DNA of 64,000 nt, taken from positions 186,001 to 250,000 of the forward strand of contig NW_020825447.1 of assembly GCF_003286085.1 (NCBI RefSeq), read 5' to 3'. A program made the translations under genes and the position numbers. Below the pieces are notes generated by a model that made no database searches, had not been told where the DNA came from, and worked only from the letters and a program-made list of their open reading frames with translations. Position 1 is the first letter of the stretch. Every line of letters begins with the position of its first letter. The stretch is from Drosophila persimilis. Lineage: Eukaryota > Arthropoda > Insecta > Diptera > Drosophilidae. Shown here one piece after another: positions 52,770-61,331 of the stretch.

Positions 52770-54152
52770 AGTTAACGTACCCAATTCTATTGAGCTCTTT
52801 TACGAGTTGTAAACAATCTTTGGCTTTCCAAAACGAAAACAATTTCAATCTTGGGCCTCCGCCTAATTGATTTCTAAGATGTACAATCTCAAGGGCTCCC
52901 GCCGCAATCCCAATCTTTGACACTCGCCTAAATGGAAAACCAATGTTTGCCCACACCCGGCTTCTCATAAACAATCTCACACCCGGCTTTCTGCAGATCC
53001 TGCACTTTAGGCATTTTTATACCCGATACTCAAAATGAGTATTGGGGTATATTAGATTTGTGGTGAAAATGGATGTGTGTAACGTCCAGAAGGAATCGTT
53101 TCCGACCCCATAAAGTATATATATTCTTGATCAGCATCAATAGCCGAGTCGATTGAGCCATGTCTGTCTGTCCGTCCGTCCGTCTGTCCGTCTGTCCGTC
53201 TCCTTCAGCGCCTAATGCTCAAAGACTATAAGAGCTAAAACAAAGATGTTTTGGATCCAGACTTCTGTGATATGTCACTGGTCCAAAAATATTTCAAAAC
53301 TTTGCCCCGCCCACTTCCGCCCCCACAAAGGGCGAAAATCTGTGGCATCCACAATTTTAAACATACGAGAAAACCAAAAATCAGAATCGTAGAAGATGAC
53401 TATATCTTCTAGAGTGCAAAATCACTCTTTCTCGCTCTGTCTCACTCTAACACACAGGTTTCATGGTCGGTTTTGCCAATTGCAAAATATGAGTTCAAAG
53501 ATCTCAGAACCCATAAGAGCTAGAGTAACAAAATTTGGTATCCACACTCCTGTGATATCGGACGTTGACCGTTTTGTGTCAAAATTTCGCCACACCCCCT
53601 TCCGCCCCCGCAAAGGACGAAAATCTGACGCAACCACAAATCTCAGAGACTATTAAGGCTAGAGTAACCAAATTTGGTACACACACTCATTTAAGATGTC
53701 ACTATAAAATATATATCTCAGAATTGGCTACGCAGCGCCCGACGTCACGCTCAGACTGATTTTCTGTCTCTCTCGCACGCATTCTTTGTCGTGTCGTTTA
53801 ATATTAGCGGCGTCTGCCGGAGGAGAGCCATACTGACTTAGTATCGGGTATATCTGTAGAGTTATCGTTACAGTTCGCTCTTTGGATGACGAAATCCAAT
53901 ACTCGGGATGACGAAATCAATTGAAATGTTTTTAGAAAAACTATTCCCGAAAGGGATCGATGATGCAAAGATCAGAAAGTTCAAGTCAGTCTTGATCCAG
54001 AAGCGAAACCGCAAAGTCGAGCTAAAAATTAACATCGCGCAATCCCTTTGTCCGGAATCCTTTGTGACACTCTACTTAAATCTATATCAGTGAACTTAGA
54101 AGTAAAATAAAAACTTTTTAAAAACGCAATCCGCTACCGCAGTTATTTAATT
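52770..54152 (+). repeat. 3' LTR of the 17.6/297-like element, split by DINE-1
   Basis: AGTTAACG at 52770 follows the purine tract. The LTR is interrupted at GGCATTTT, and the match to the 5' LTR resumes at TACAGTTCGC. Its total span of 1383 bases minus the 851-base DINE-1 gives 532, the exact length of the 5' LTR. Confidence 0.95.
53018..53868 (+). mobile_element. DINE-1 element with 3' hairpin lost (851 bp)
   Basis: It starts TATACCCGATACTC at 53018 and ends ...GGGTATATCTGTAGAGTTATCGT. The terminal hairpin and the following CAACGTTCCCCCT are gone, leaving only CGT at the end. There is also a deletion in the second half, near 53726, compared with the long form (CTCAGAATTGGCTACGCAGC joins two distant blocks). 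It inserted between two T residues of the LTR. Confidence 0.92.
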
Positions 54153-54775
54153 TGTACATATAACTGTTGCGTCCAAATAGCGGTTCACATATGTCTGTAT
54201 GTGTCGATATGTATGTATTTATGTGAGTTTAGTTATATTTATGCAATTACTAATAAAATGCATGCCTAGAATTGAAGGCGATGTGCAATGTTTTCAGCAC
54301 AAGACACCTCAAAGAGAGATCTGAATGTCTTTTGCTCAGCCTTCAATTTTCTGCACAAATACCTCTGATTCCTCTTTTGGATCTTTAAATCCAACTGCTA
54401 CTTTCCTGTCTTTACAAATTGATTGCCGATTACACAAACACACGACGCGGGCAACGAATATGTTTGCATATACTGCAATTTCTTGTGTCACTGTCACTTA
54501 TTGTTGTTGCCTATAATTCACTTTACAGTCCACCCGGGGGCGCCATGAAAAATTAGAAGAGTTTTTCTAATTGAATTACCGAAAACTTTGGGTGGCTGTA
54601 ATTTAAATTATTTATTAGGCGGGGCGAAAATTTGATACGCTCGATCTAGTTCAAGGTTGGCGAACAACTATATTTTCTTTACAATTCAAATCTCTTACTC
54701 TAGCTAACCTACGGTGGCAAAGCGGGGCGAATTCGCCAAGATCAATAACTAATAATTGATGGAAGGTCACGCAAC
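54153..54775 (-). mobile_element. Pao-like element B: LTR continuation
   Basis: After the target copy TGTA, 54273-54545 matches the LTR of copy A at 40243-40585. 54545-54760 matches 34845-35150, the U3-side sequence (GAATTACCGAAAACTTTGGG, CGGTGGCAAAGCGGGGCGAA). This copy therefore joins the two LTR halves that are separate in copy A. It ends near GGAAGGTCACGCAAC (54773). Confidence 0.75.
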
Positions 54776-55063
54776 AGTGCACATCTGGATGGAGTCTTTT
54801 CTTGTTGGTGGGAGGGAAATGTGTGGGATGTTGCATTTTATGATAATCGCCGCTCCTCCTCTGCTCCGGTTAGACGGGTGGTTTGCCATGTAAACATGAT
54901 AACCGTCTATTACGAGATCAGAGTCGTCTTTTAGGTGGGATTCAGATAATAGTAGGATGTCTATATTGTTGTCTGTCAAATAAGCATTCAGTTCAGGTAG
55001 TTTGTTTGAGAGCCCAGCAGCGTTCCAGAAGGCGATTTTGGTTATCATGGAATTATTAGGCAT
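54767..55063 (-). pseudogene. Jockey-clade ORF2 N-terminal endonuclease fragment
   Basis: The frame opens at 55063 and shows IAFWNAAGLSNKLPELNAYL, DILLLSESHLK and RGGAAIIIKCNI, the first motifs of jockey-clade apurinic endonucleases. It is cut at about 54775, before the GDFN motif. It is a different family from the jockey element at 1471-5310, judging by the protein. Confidence 0.8.
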
Positions 55064-55492
55064 TTAAGGATTCATTGTCTTTTGTAAGTGGAGAGAGTCG
55101 TAATAAGATTCGGTCAAGAGTCTTCTCAAGTAAAGACATCCTATTTTCAAGGCTCTGAACGGGCTGAGTCTTGTTAATTGTTGCCTCGTTGTTCCGTTCT
55201 GACTGCACTAGTAGGAGAGATATAAGCTTATCCAGGTTTTTAACTTAACCATTTTTTCCCTGGAAAACACCAAACCACTAGATATTAACTATAACATAAC
55301 CTAAACTAAAGATAAGATCTCTAATATAATAGTAACCAAAAGACTAGCACCCTGATAAGCTTAAAGCGCAGAGTAAAATTACACACATAAGATAAAGTAA
55401 GCTTGAACTTGTCACTCATGTAACACTATATACCTAAGCAGAAGCTGTGCTACTGTAATATGAAATATGACAATAAATAAACGCTAAAAAAA
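54776..55492. mobile_element. Jockey-type pieces: inverted ORF1/ORF2 junction plus a 3' end
   Basis: 54776-55240 on the minus strand holds the end of an ORF1 (a Leu/Arg/Ser-rich coiled tail) and the first 95 or so residues of an ORF2 endonuclease. 55250-55492 on the plus strand looks like a non-LTR 3' untranslated end: AATAAATAAACGCT followed by a run of A. Joined head to head with the 5'-derived part inverted, this has the shape of a twin-primed insertion. Whether both halves belong to the same family is not shown here. Confidence 0.5.
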
Positions 55493-55493
55493 A

Positions 55494-56611
55494 AAAACGA
55501 GGGGGAACGTTGTGAGTTGCTGCGGACACCGCAACTCTACAGTTATACCCGATACTAAGTCAGTATGGCTTTCCTCCGGCAGACGCCGCTAATATTAAAC
55601 GACACGACAAAGAGTGCGTGCGAGAGAGACAGAAAATCAGTCTGAGCGTGATGTCACGCGCTGCGTAGCCACTGCAAATTGATTTGTTCCTTTTGGCTAC
55701 AAAAATTATCTGATCTGATCCAGATTCAGCAATCTGATAGATATGGTCGTTATCTATGATTCTGCGTTTTTAGTTTTCTCGAATCTGCAATATTGTGGAT
55801 GCAACAGATTCTCGTCCTTTGTGTGGTCGGAAGGGGGTGGGGCGAAATTTTGAGATACACGTTTTATAGTGAGATCTAAGAGAAGTGCGGATTCCAAATT
55901 TGGTTACTCTAGCGTTAATAATCTTTGAGATTTGTGAATATCCCCAGATTTGCATCCTTTGCGGGGGCGGAAGGGGGTGTGGCGAAATTTTGAAACAAAC
56001 TCGTCTCGGTCTGATATATTAGGAGTGTGGATACCAAATTTGGTTGCTCTAGCTTTTATAGTCTCTGAGATCTAGGCGCTAATGTTTTACTCTAAGCAAA
56101 GCCGCCTATGCTACCTGTGTGTTAGAGAGAGACAGGGCGAGAAAAAATGAAATTGTTTTCTTGATGCTGGCTATAATAGTAATACGATCCAATTCAGATT
56201 CTGCAGTCTAAAAGATATGGTCATTCTCTACGATTCTGCGTTTTTTGTTTTCTCGTATCTTTAAAATTGTGGATGCCACAGATTTTCGCCCTTTGTGGGG
56301 GCGGAAGTGGGCGGGGCAAAGTTTTGAAATATTTTTGTAGCAGTGACATATCACAGAAGTCTGGATCCAAAACATCGTTGCTCTAGCTCTTATAGTCTTT
56401 GAGCATTAGGCGCTGAAGGGGACGGACAGACGGACAGACGGACGGACGGACAGACGGACAGACAGACATGGCTCAATCGACTCGGCTATTGATGCTGATC
56501 AAGAATATATATACTTTATGGGGTCGGAAACGATTCCTTCTGGACGTTACACACATCCACTTTTACCACAAATCTAATATACCCCAATACTCATTTTGAG
56601 TATCGGGTATA
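55494..56611 (-). mobile_element. DINE-1 element, long form, inverted
   Basis: AAAACGAGGGGG at 55494 (preceded by the A run of the non-LTR 3' end) to CGGGTATA at 56611. It shares the subfamily blocks and almost all base choices with the copy at 46475-47608, including GATGTCACGCGCTGCG in place of GACGTCACGCTCAG or similar. It inserted at or beside the poly-A. Confidence 0.93.
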
Positions 56612-57426
56612 AAAACGCGATCAGCATCAGTTCGGCTCCGGCCAGTGGAGAGGTAAGCATCAGTAGCAGCCACCAGCAGCCCCAGCGATCCTCCCATCCT
56701 CCTCGGAGCGCATTAACCCTCCGCAACATTAATTCTCCTCGGAGCGCATTAACCCTCCGCAACAGTAATTCTCCTCGGAGCGCATTAACCCTCCGCAACA
56801 TTAATTCTCCTCGGAGCGCATTAACCCTCCGCAACATTAATTCTCCTCGGAGCGCATTAACCCTCCGCAACATTTAATTCTCCTCGGAGCGCATTAACCC
56901 TCCGCAACATTAATTCTCCTCGGAGCGCATTAACCCTCCGCAACATTATTTCTCCTCGGAGCGCATTAACCCTCCGCAACATTAATTCTCCTCGGAGCGC
57001 ATTAACCCTCCGCAACATTATTTCTCCTCTGAGCGCATTAAACCTCCGCAACATTATTTCTCCTCGGAGCGCATTAACCCTCCTCCACAGTATCCCTCCT
57101 CGGAGCGCATTAACCCTCCGCAACACTCTTCCCCGCGGAGCGCAGTAGACCTCCGCCGATCCGACCAGACGACTACCCGGTCCCGCACGCAACCATCCGC
57201 CACGGGCGGCCCACCCGAAGGACGAGTTAGCAGAAAAACACCCGCGCAACTACCAAACTTTGTACCATTAAGAACAATAAAAATAACTCTATCCCTTTTA
57301 TTACCGATCCAAGCCCGCCTTATTCTTGAACCACGAGACTCTCTTTCAGCTACCACACCCAGAGATCAAACAAATTTCTGTGGAACCCGGCGCGACGAGC
57401 ATACCCCGGCCGAAGCACCGTCACAC
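56612..57426. mobile_element. Repeat element with internal minisatellite, copy 2
   Basis: It begins at GCGATCAGCATCAGTTCGGC next to the DINE-1, so the first 390 bases of copy 1 are missing. The tail from 57120 to 57426 matches copy 1 at about 43785-44094, with a 15-base deletion near 57224. It ends at the same CCGTCACAC. Confidence 0.6.
56700..57115 (+). repeat. Minisatellite array, about 34-bp unit, copy 2
   Basis: About twelve units of TCCTCGGAGCGCATTAACCC TCCGCAACATTAATT type, with linkers mainly TTAATT or TTATTT. The array is longer and more homogeneous than copy 1, pointing to recent expansion. The last unit ends in the same degraded CTCCTCCACAGTATCCCTCC form as copy 1. Confidence 0.93.
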
Positions 57427-57900
57427 TAACGCTAATAGAATTGAGTCCCTAATATAAGCCTGCTATTCGGTATTGTCTTACATTTATAGGGTATTACTAT
57501 ACAGCATATACTGGGGAAAGAAGATCATAGCGGCGAGGTAGGGTATAATGATCTTAAATCTATAAAAATGATTAGTAGTAGGTATACATAAATGCACGAG
57601 CTAGGTTATGTGTTCATCATAGGAACAAGAAAACTTCAAACTTCATTACGTTAACTTGATCAGTGCCCAAAACCAGACAAAAATCGGGTATATGGGAAAA
57701 TCGCTTAAAGGCATGAGTAATATGTGTATAAAACCGTGATCATGGTTGAAGACCAACGAATAGTTACCGCACATTCATTCTTTTCAGATGGCTTACTTGG
57801 TTCAGGATAATCACTTACGATACGATTAATAGCTTTGACTCCCACGCAGAAAGATCTTTCATTGTGTGTTGGATGAGATGATTTGATCGGTGGAGGAGTT
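57427..57900 (-). mobile_element. Ulysses-like LTR (outer part) and adjoining end
   Basis: 57427-57655 matches 17037-17276 (TAACGCTAATAGAATT to GATCAGTGC). 57675-57898 matches 6373-6595, ending at GGTGGAGGAGT, where the R1-type poly-A tail begins. The copy shows the LTR/internal junction most completely. Confidence 0.7.
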
Positions 57901-59238
57901 TTTTTTTTTTTTTTTTAATTACATTTAATTGCTCGTATTTACACTTATTTTATACTTAAAGCAAACTATATTAAAGGTTAGGCTATGCAAGCCCAACATG
58001 TGTGGTACGGCCGTGCTTCACTCATGTGCAGGCTTCGTTTAGACTAACTGGACTCTTGTCTGGTGCTCAACAGCGCGCAGTTCCCTCATAATGGTCGCCG
58101 CGAAGTAGCTCGTCGTCTCCCAGTTTTGCGGGGATAGGAGCATGCACGGCACCAAGCTCTGCTTGACTACGGCTCCACCCAGCGCATCTTCTAGCTGCTG
58201 GCGTTGCGCTGCGAACCTGCCACACGAAAATATCGCATGCTCGGCATCCTCCTCCACGTAGTGCCCGCACCAAGAGCATTCTGCGGAGTCCGCGTGCCCG
58301 AAGCGATGAAGGTAGCTTCGGAAGCAGCCGTGACCACTGAGAAGCTGAGTCAGGTAAAAGTTGACCTGCCCGTGCTTCCTGTTCACCCACGCGTCGATGG
58401 ACGGGATAAGCTGGTGGGTCGTGTGGTCGTGTCCCAGCGCTGTTGCCACCTTCTGAGACCCTCCTGTCTGCACGCCATGCGTACCTGCCTTTTCGCCGCC
58501 GCGTCCATTCCTCTGCCATGTGTTTCCTGGTAATATGTGGACTGTTCCTCCGCCAGGAATTCCAGGGGTGTTATGCCCGCGATCACGTGTGCTGCCTCGT
58601 CCGAGACCGTTCGGAAGCACTGGTGATCCTAATCGAAGAGAGGCGGTGCGTGGCTGCCAGACCCCGTGCGTAGCTCGCTGTTCGAAGGGCCTTTGCCCAG
58701 ATTGGCGCCGCATATAGCATCACCGATCTCGTGACACTCGTTACCAGTTGTCGCCGCCATTGCTTTGGTCCTCGGGTGTTCAGCATTAGCCTCGAGAGCG
58801 CACCGTTGGTGGTCACCGCCTTTGTGCCCATGTAGGCCAAGTGCTGCCGAAAGCAGAGACGTGTGTCCACCAGGACACCAAGGTATTTGATAGCGCGCTT
58901 AGACGAAACCAGGGTACCTGCCACTGAGATGTTGGCCGTCTCGACTTTCTTCCGGCTGGATACCAGCACTGCCTCTGTTTTGTGGGGTGCGAGTTCGAGC
59001 CCGACCAGGTCCAGCCACTGTTGAATGCGCGCTATCGTTTGGTTGCAGGTCGTTTCCACGACGGACAGGTCTTTTGCCACCACTAGGACAGCCACATCGT
59101 CTGCAAATCCGACCATGTGTACTCCGGGGGGGAGGCTGAGTCGCAAGATGCCGTCATACATTGCGTTCCACAGAGTGGGGCCAAGCACTGAACACTGCGG
59201 GACGCCTGCCGATACCTCGTATTCCTCCGTGCCAGCCT
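57901..59238 (-). mobile_element. R1-clade non-LTR element, 3' part
   Basis: On the minus strand the element ends in a poly-A tail (T run at 57900-57917), preceded by a 120-base 3' region and the C-terminal two thirds of ORF2. It is truncated at 59238, where DINE-1 sequence starts. The poly-A lies in the Ulysses-like sequence at 57900, the likely insertion point. Confidence 0.8.
58039..59238 (-). pseudogene. R1-clade ORF2, RT and C-terminal part, broken
   Basis: It starts inside the RT with GVPQCSVLGPTLWNAMYDG (the usual Gly after GVPQ replaced by Cys) and GFADDVAVLV, followed by the R1-type thumb (SSKRAIKYLGVLVDTRL). A frame change near 58650 leads to the C-terminal part. That part has the cysteine/histidine motif CSWCGHYVEEDAEHAIFSC of the R1 group and ends at 58039. 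There is no RNase H. The endonuclease is absent here; an endonuclease start of this kind lies in the opposite orientation at 59655. Confidence 0.85.
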
Positions 59239-59540
59239 GGGCGGGGCAAAGTTTTGAAATATTTTTGTAGCAGTGACATATCACAGAAGTCTGGATCCAA
59301 AACATCGTTGCTCTAGCTCTTATAGTCTTTGAGCACTAGGCGCTGAAGGGGAGGGCAGACGGACAGACGGACGGACGGACAGACGGACAGACAGACATGG
59401 CTCAATCGACTCGGCTATTGATGCTGATCAAGAATATATATACTTTATGGGGTCGGAAACGATTCCTTCTGGACGTTACACACATCCATTTTCACCACAA
59501 ATCTAATATACCCCAATACTCATTTTGAGTATCGGGTATA
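59239..59540 (-). mobile_element. DINE-1 element, 5' half only, inverted
   Basis: It runs from the GGGCGGGGCAAAGTTTTG block to the 5' terminus CGGGTATA at 59540, with a shortened microsatellite. The 3' half with the hairpin is missing, joined to R1 sequence at 59238. Confidence 0.9.
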
Positions 59541-59810
59541 AAAAGTGAGCTGCTGACAAATGTAAGGTCGTCCTCTAGCATCAGCCGCTAGGTTTTCTAG
59601 AGTAGCAGGAGATGTCCAGCAGCCAGGAGCGTGCCCAGCTTGCCGGCCCAATAATGAAGGTTATGCAGCTCAACCTCAACCACTGCGCTGCGGCTCAAGA
59701 CCTGCTGAGCCATCCATAAGAGAATTGGCAATTGACCTCGCCATCATCAGCGAGCCATATCAATCTAGGGAGTCCCCTGGGTTCATCTTGGATGCCACCA
59801 AAAACCACCA
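59541..59810 (+). mobile_element. R1-clade ORF2 N-terminal fragment
   Basis: On the plus strand from 59655 a frame reads MKVMQLNLNHCAAAQDLL, then after a stop ELAIDLAIISEPYQSRESPG: the start of an R1-type endonuclease. It is lost after about 59805. It faces the opposite way to the R1 part at 57901-59238, with a DINE-1 piece between. Confidence 0.65.
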
Positions 59811-60263
59811 AAAAAACCTAAGCAACCGTCAAGCAAGCAAGTCCTGTACAACATACAGAGGAACAAAATCGTGAAAAACTCAAGTGATACACTATTATTT
59901 ATTAAACAGAGTGTTTTGTTCACATCATAAACTGTGTCCGCATTGAAAGACAACAATTGACGGTGGAAATAATTGAAAATAACGCTACAAAGCCAATTTT
60001 AATAAAATACAGTGGAAAAATATTTGTTATTGGTTGTGCTGTGGAAGAAGAATATTTGTTATTGTTCTGAACCACTCTCTGTAAACTAGCATTTGATCTT
60101 TCGGAGTCAATGAGAGAATAACGTAGCCATACCCAATAAAAGGTTGCAAGCAGTGCAGACAGCAAAGTGATTGGCAACGCATTGTAAAGAGTCGGCAAAG
60201 CAGTATTTCAAGCCGTACAAAGCAGTATTTCAAGCAGCACCGTAACGGAAAAACGTTTTGAAC

Positions 60264-61211
60264 ATGTCTCCAGTTTCAAAGCGTCTGCGAGAAAAATCTG
60301 GAACTGATCTCAAGGGCTCGAAGAGTTCTGAGGAAATACCAGAAAATATTCAGAAAGCCCTGGACAGAATGTTTGCTAAGCAGGCTGAACTAATCACGGC
60401 AAATACGTTAAAGTCTGAGGGTGTATTGCAGGCCATAGAGGAAAAGTTCACAGCTATGACCAATCAAATTCTTGGTATGGCAGTAGATGTGAAGAAACTT
60501 ACTGAACGTGTCCTGCAATTGGAAAAGGCGGGTGAGGTAATTTACGAAATGGAGCAGCAAATTATCAAACTCAAAAATGAGGTACATGGTATACAAGAAA
60601 TACGTGCGCAAGTTAGAGATCTAAGCACACAATGTGTTGAGCGCGCCAAAGCGGACATTGCATGTGATCTCCGTATTCATGGAATACCCTATGAAGAAGG
60701 TGAAATGTTGAAGGTCCGATTAAACAAGATGTGCTTTGCCCTTAACCTAATACCCCTCCCAAGGGTGAAAGACATCTTTAGGATCCGACAGAGAACACAC
60801 GGAACAGCTGTTGATCCAGTGATAATCCTGCGACTAGAGAGTGTGAGAGAGAAGGCGGCGTTGTTGCAAGCTGTTGGCAACTATCGCAGGGAATCGAAAA
60901 AACTGCTATCACTGGACCTAATGGAATTCGACTCGCAGGCTGCGTTTTATATTAATGAGCAGCTGGCTAAAGAGAATCTGGCTGTTTTCAAAGCGGCTAT
61001 GAAAATGAAAAAAGGAAAAGCACTATCGGCTGTTTTCACTCGTCGGGCGATCGTGCATGTTAAGAAGCATCCAGCTGGAGAGATTTTTAGAGTGGATAAC
61101 ATGCATGACCTGCAAACATTGCGGGATACTTCCGAGGATGAGCTTGCAGCAGTTGATCCAGGTGCAGTTAACAGGCCAGTTGAGACAGACCAGAATAACC
61201 TTTTTCGTTAG
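60264..61211 (+). CDS. Non-LTR ORF1 with coiled coil and FP-like C-terminus
   Basis: A 315-residue frame from the ATG at 60264. Residues of about 25-135 are a long heptad-like helical region (EKFTAMTNQILGMAVDVKKL, LEKAGEVIYEMEQQIIKLKN), a probable coiled coil for oligomerisation. Residues of about 137-210 (DLRIHGIPYEEGEMLKVRLN) look like an RNA-recognition-type fold. Residues of about 225-290 (FYINEQLAKENLAVFKAAMK, VHVKKHPAGEIFRVDN) resemble the C-terminal domain of baculovirus FP proteins, a module found in ORF1 of many insect non-LTR elements. The frame is intact. Confidence 0.75.
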   Translation: MSPVSKRLREKSGTDLKGSKSSEEIPENIQKALDRMFAKQAELITANTLKSEGVLQAIEEKFTAMTNQILGMAVDVKKLTERVLQLEKAGEVIYEMEQQIIKLKNEVHGIQEIRAQVRDLSTQCVERAKADIACDLRIHGIPYEEGEMLKVRLNKMCFALNLIPLPRVKDIFRIRQRTHGTAVDPVIILRLESVREKAALLQAVGNYRRESKKLLSLDLMEFDSQAAFYINEQLAKENLAVFKAAMKMKKGKALSAVFTRRAIVHVKKHPAGEIFRVDNMHDLQTLRDTSEDELAAVDPGAVNRPVETDQNNLFR

Positions 61212-61331
61212 TAAAACTTCCCTTAGCCATAGTAATATAATGTTGAAGTTTAAGGTTTTATGTTTTTATATAGTTATAATTGATTTGTGTATATTGCGTG
61301 TGCTGCTAATATGCTATTTAGTAACTTTTAA

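Larger units (their letters stand above)
44745..54152 (+). mobile_element. 17.6/297-like Ty3-gypsy element with env, nested DINE-1s
   Basis: Two 532-bp LTRs beginning AGTTAACG and ending TTATTTAATT, a 4-bp target duplication TGTA (44741-44744, 54153-54156), a primer site, gag, pol, env and a purine tract (AATGGGGGG, 52761-52769) are recognisable. The architecture, with a splice acceptor before an envelope gene, is that of the errantivirus-type group (17.6, 297, Idefix). Two DINE-1 elements sit inside (46475-47608 and 53018-53868). Coding regions are broken, so it is inactive. Confidence 0.92.

Noticed and set aside
43533..57115. Regular repeats of about 34 bp with variable linkers as a CRISPR array
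   Set aside because: Linkers are only 5-8 bases and no cas genes are present. The context is an animal transposon cluster, so this is a minisatellite.
56574..57249. Open frames made of LRRVNALRGE repeats
   Set aside because: They are translations of the minisatellite array and arise because the unit length keeps a frame open. No initiation context or domain is present.
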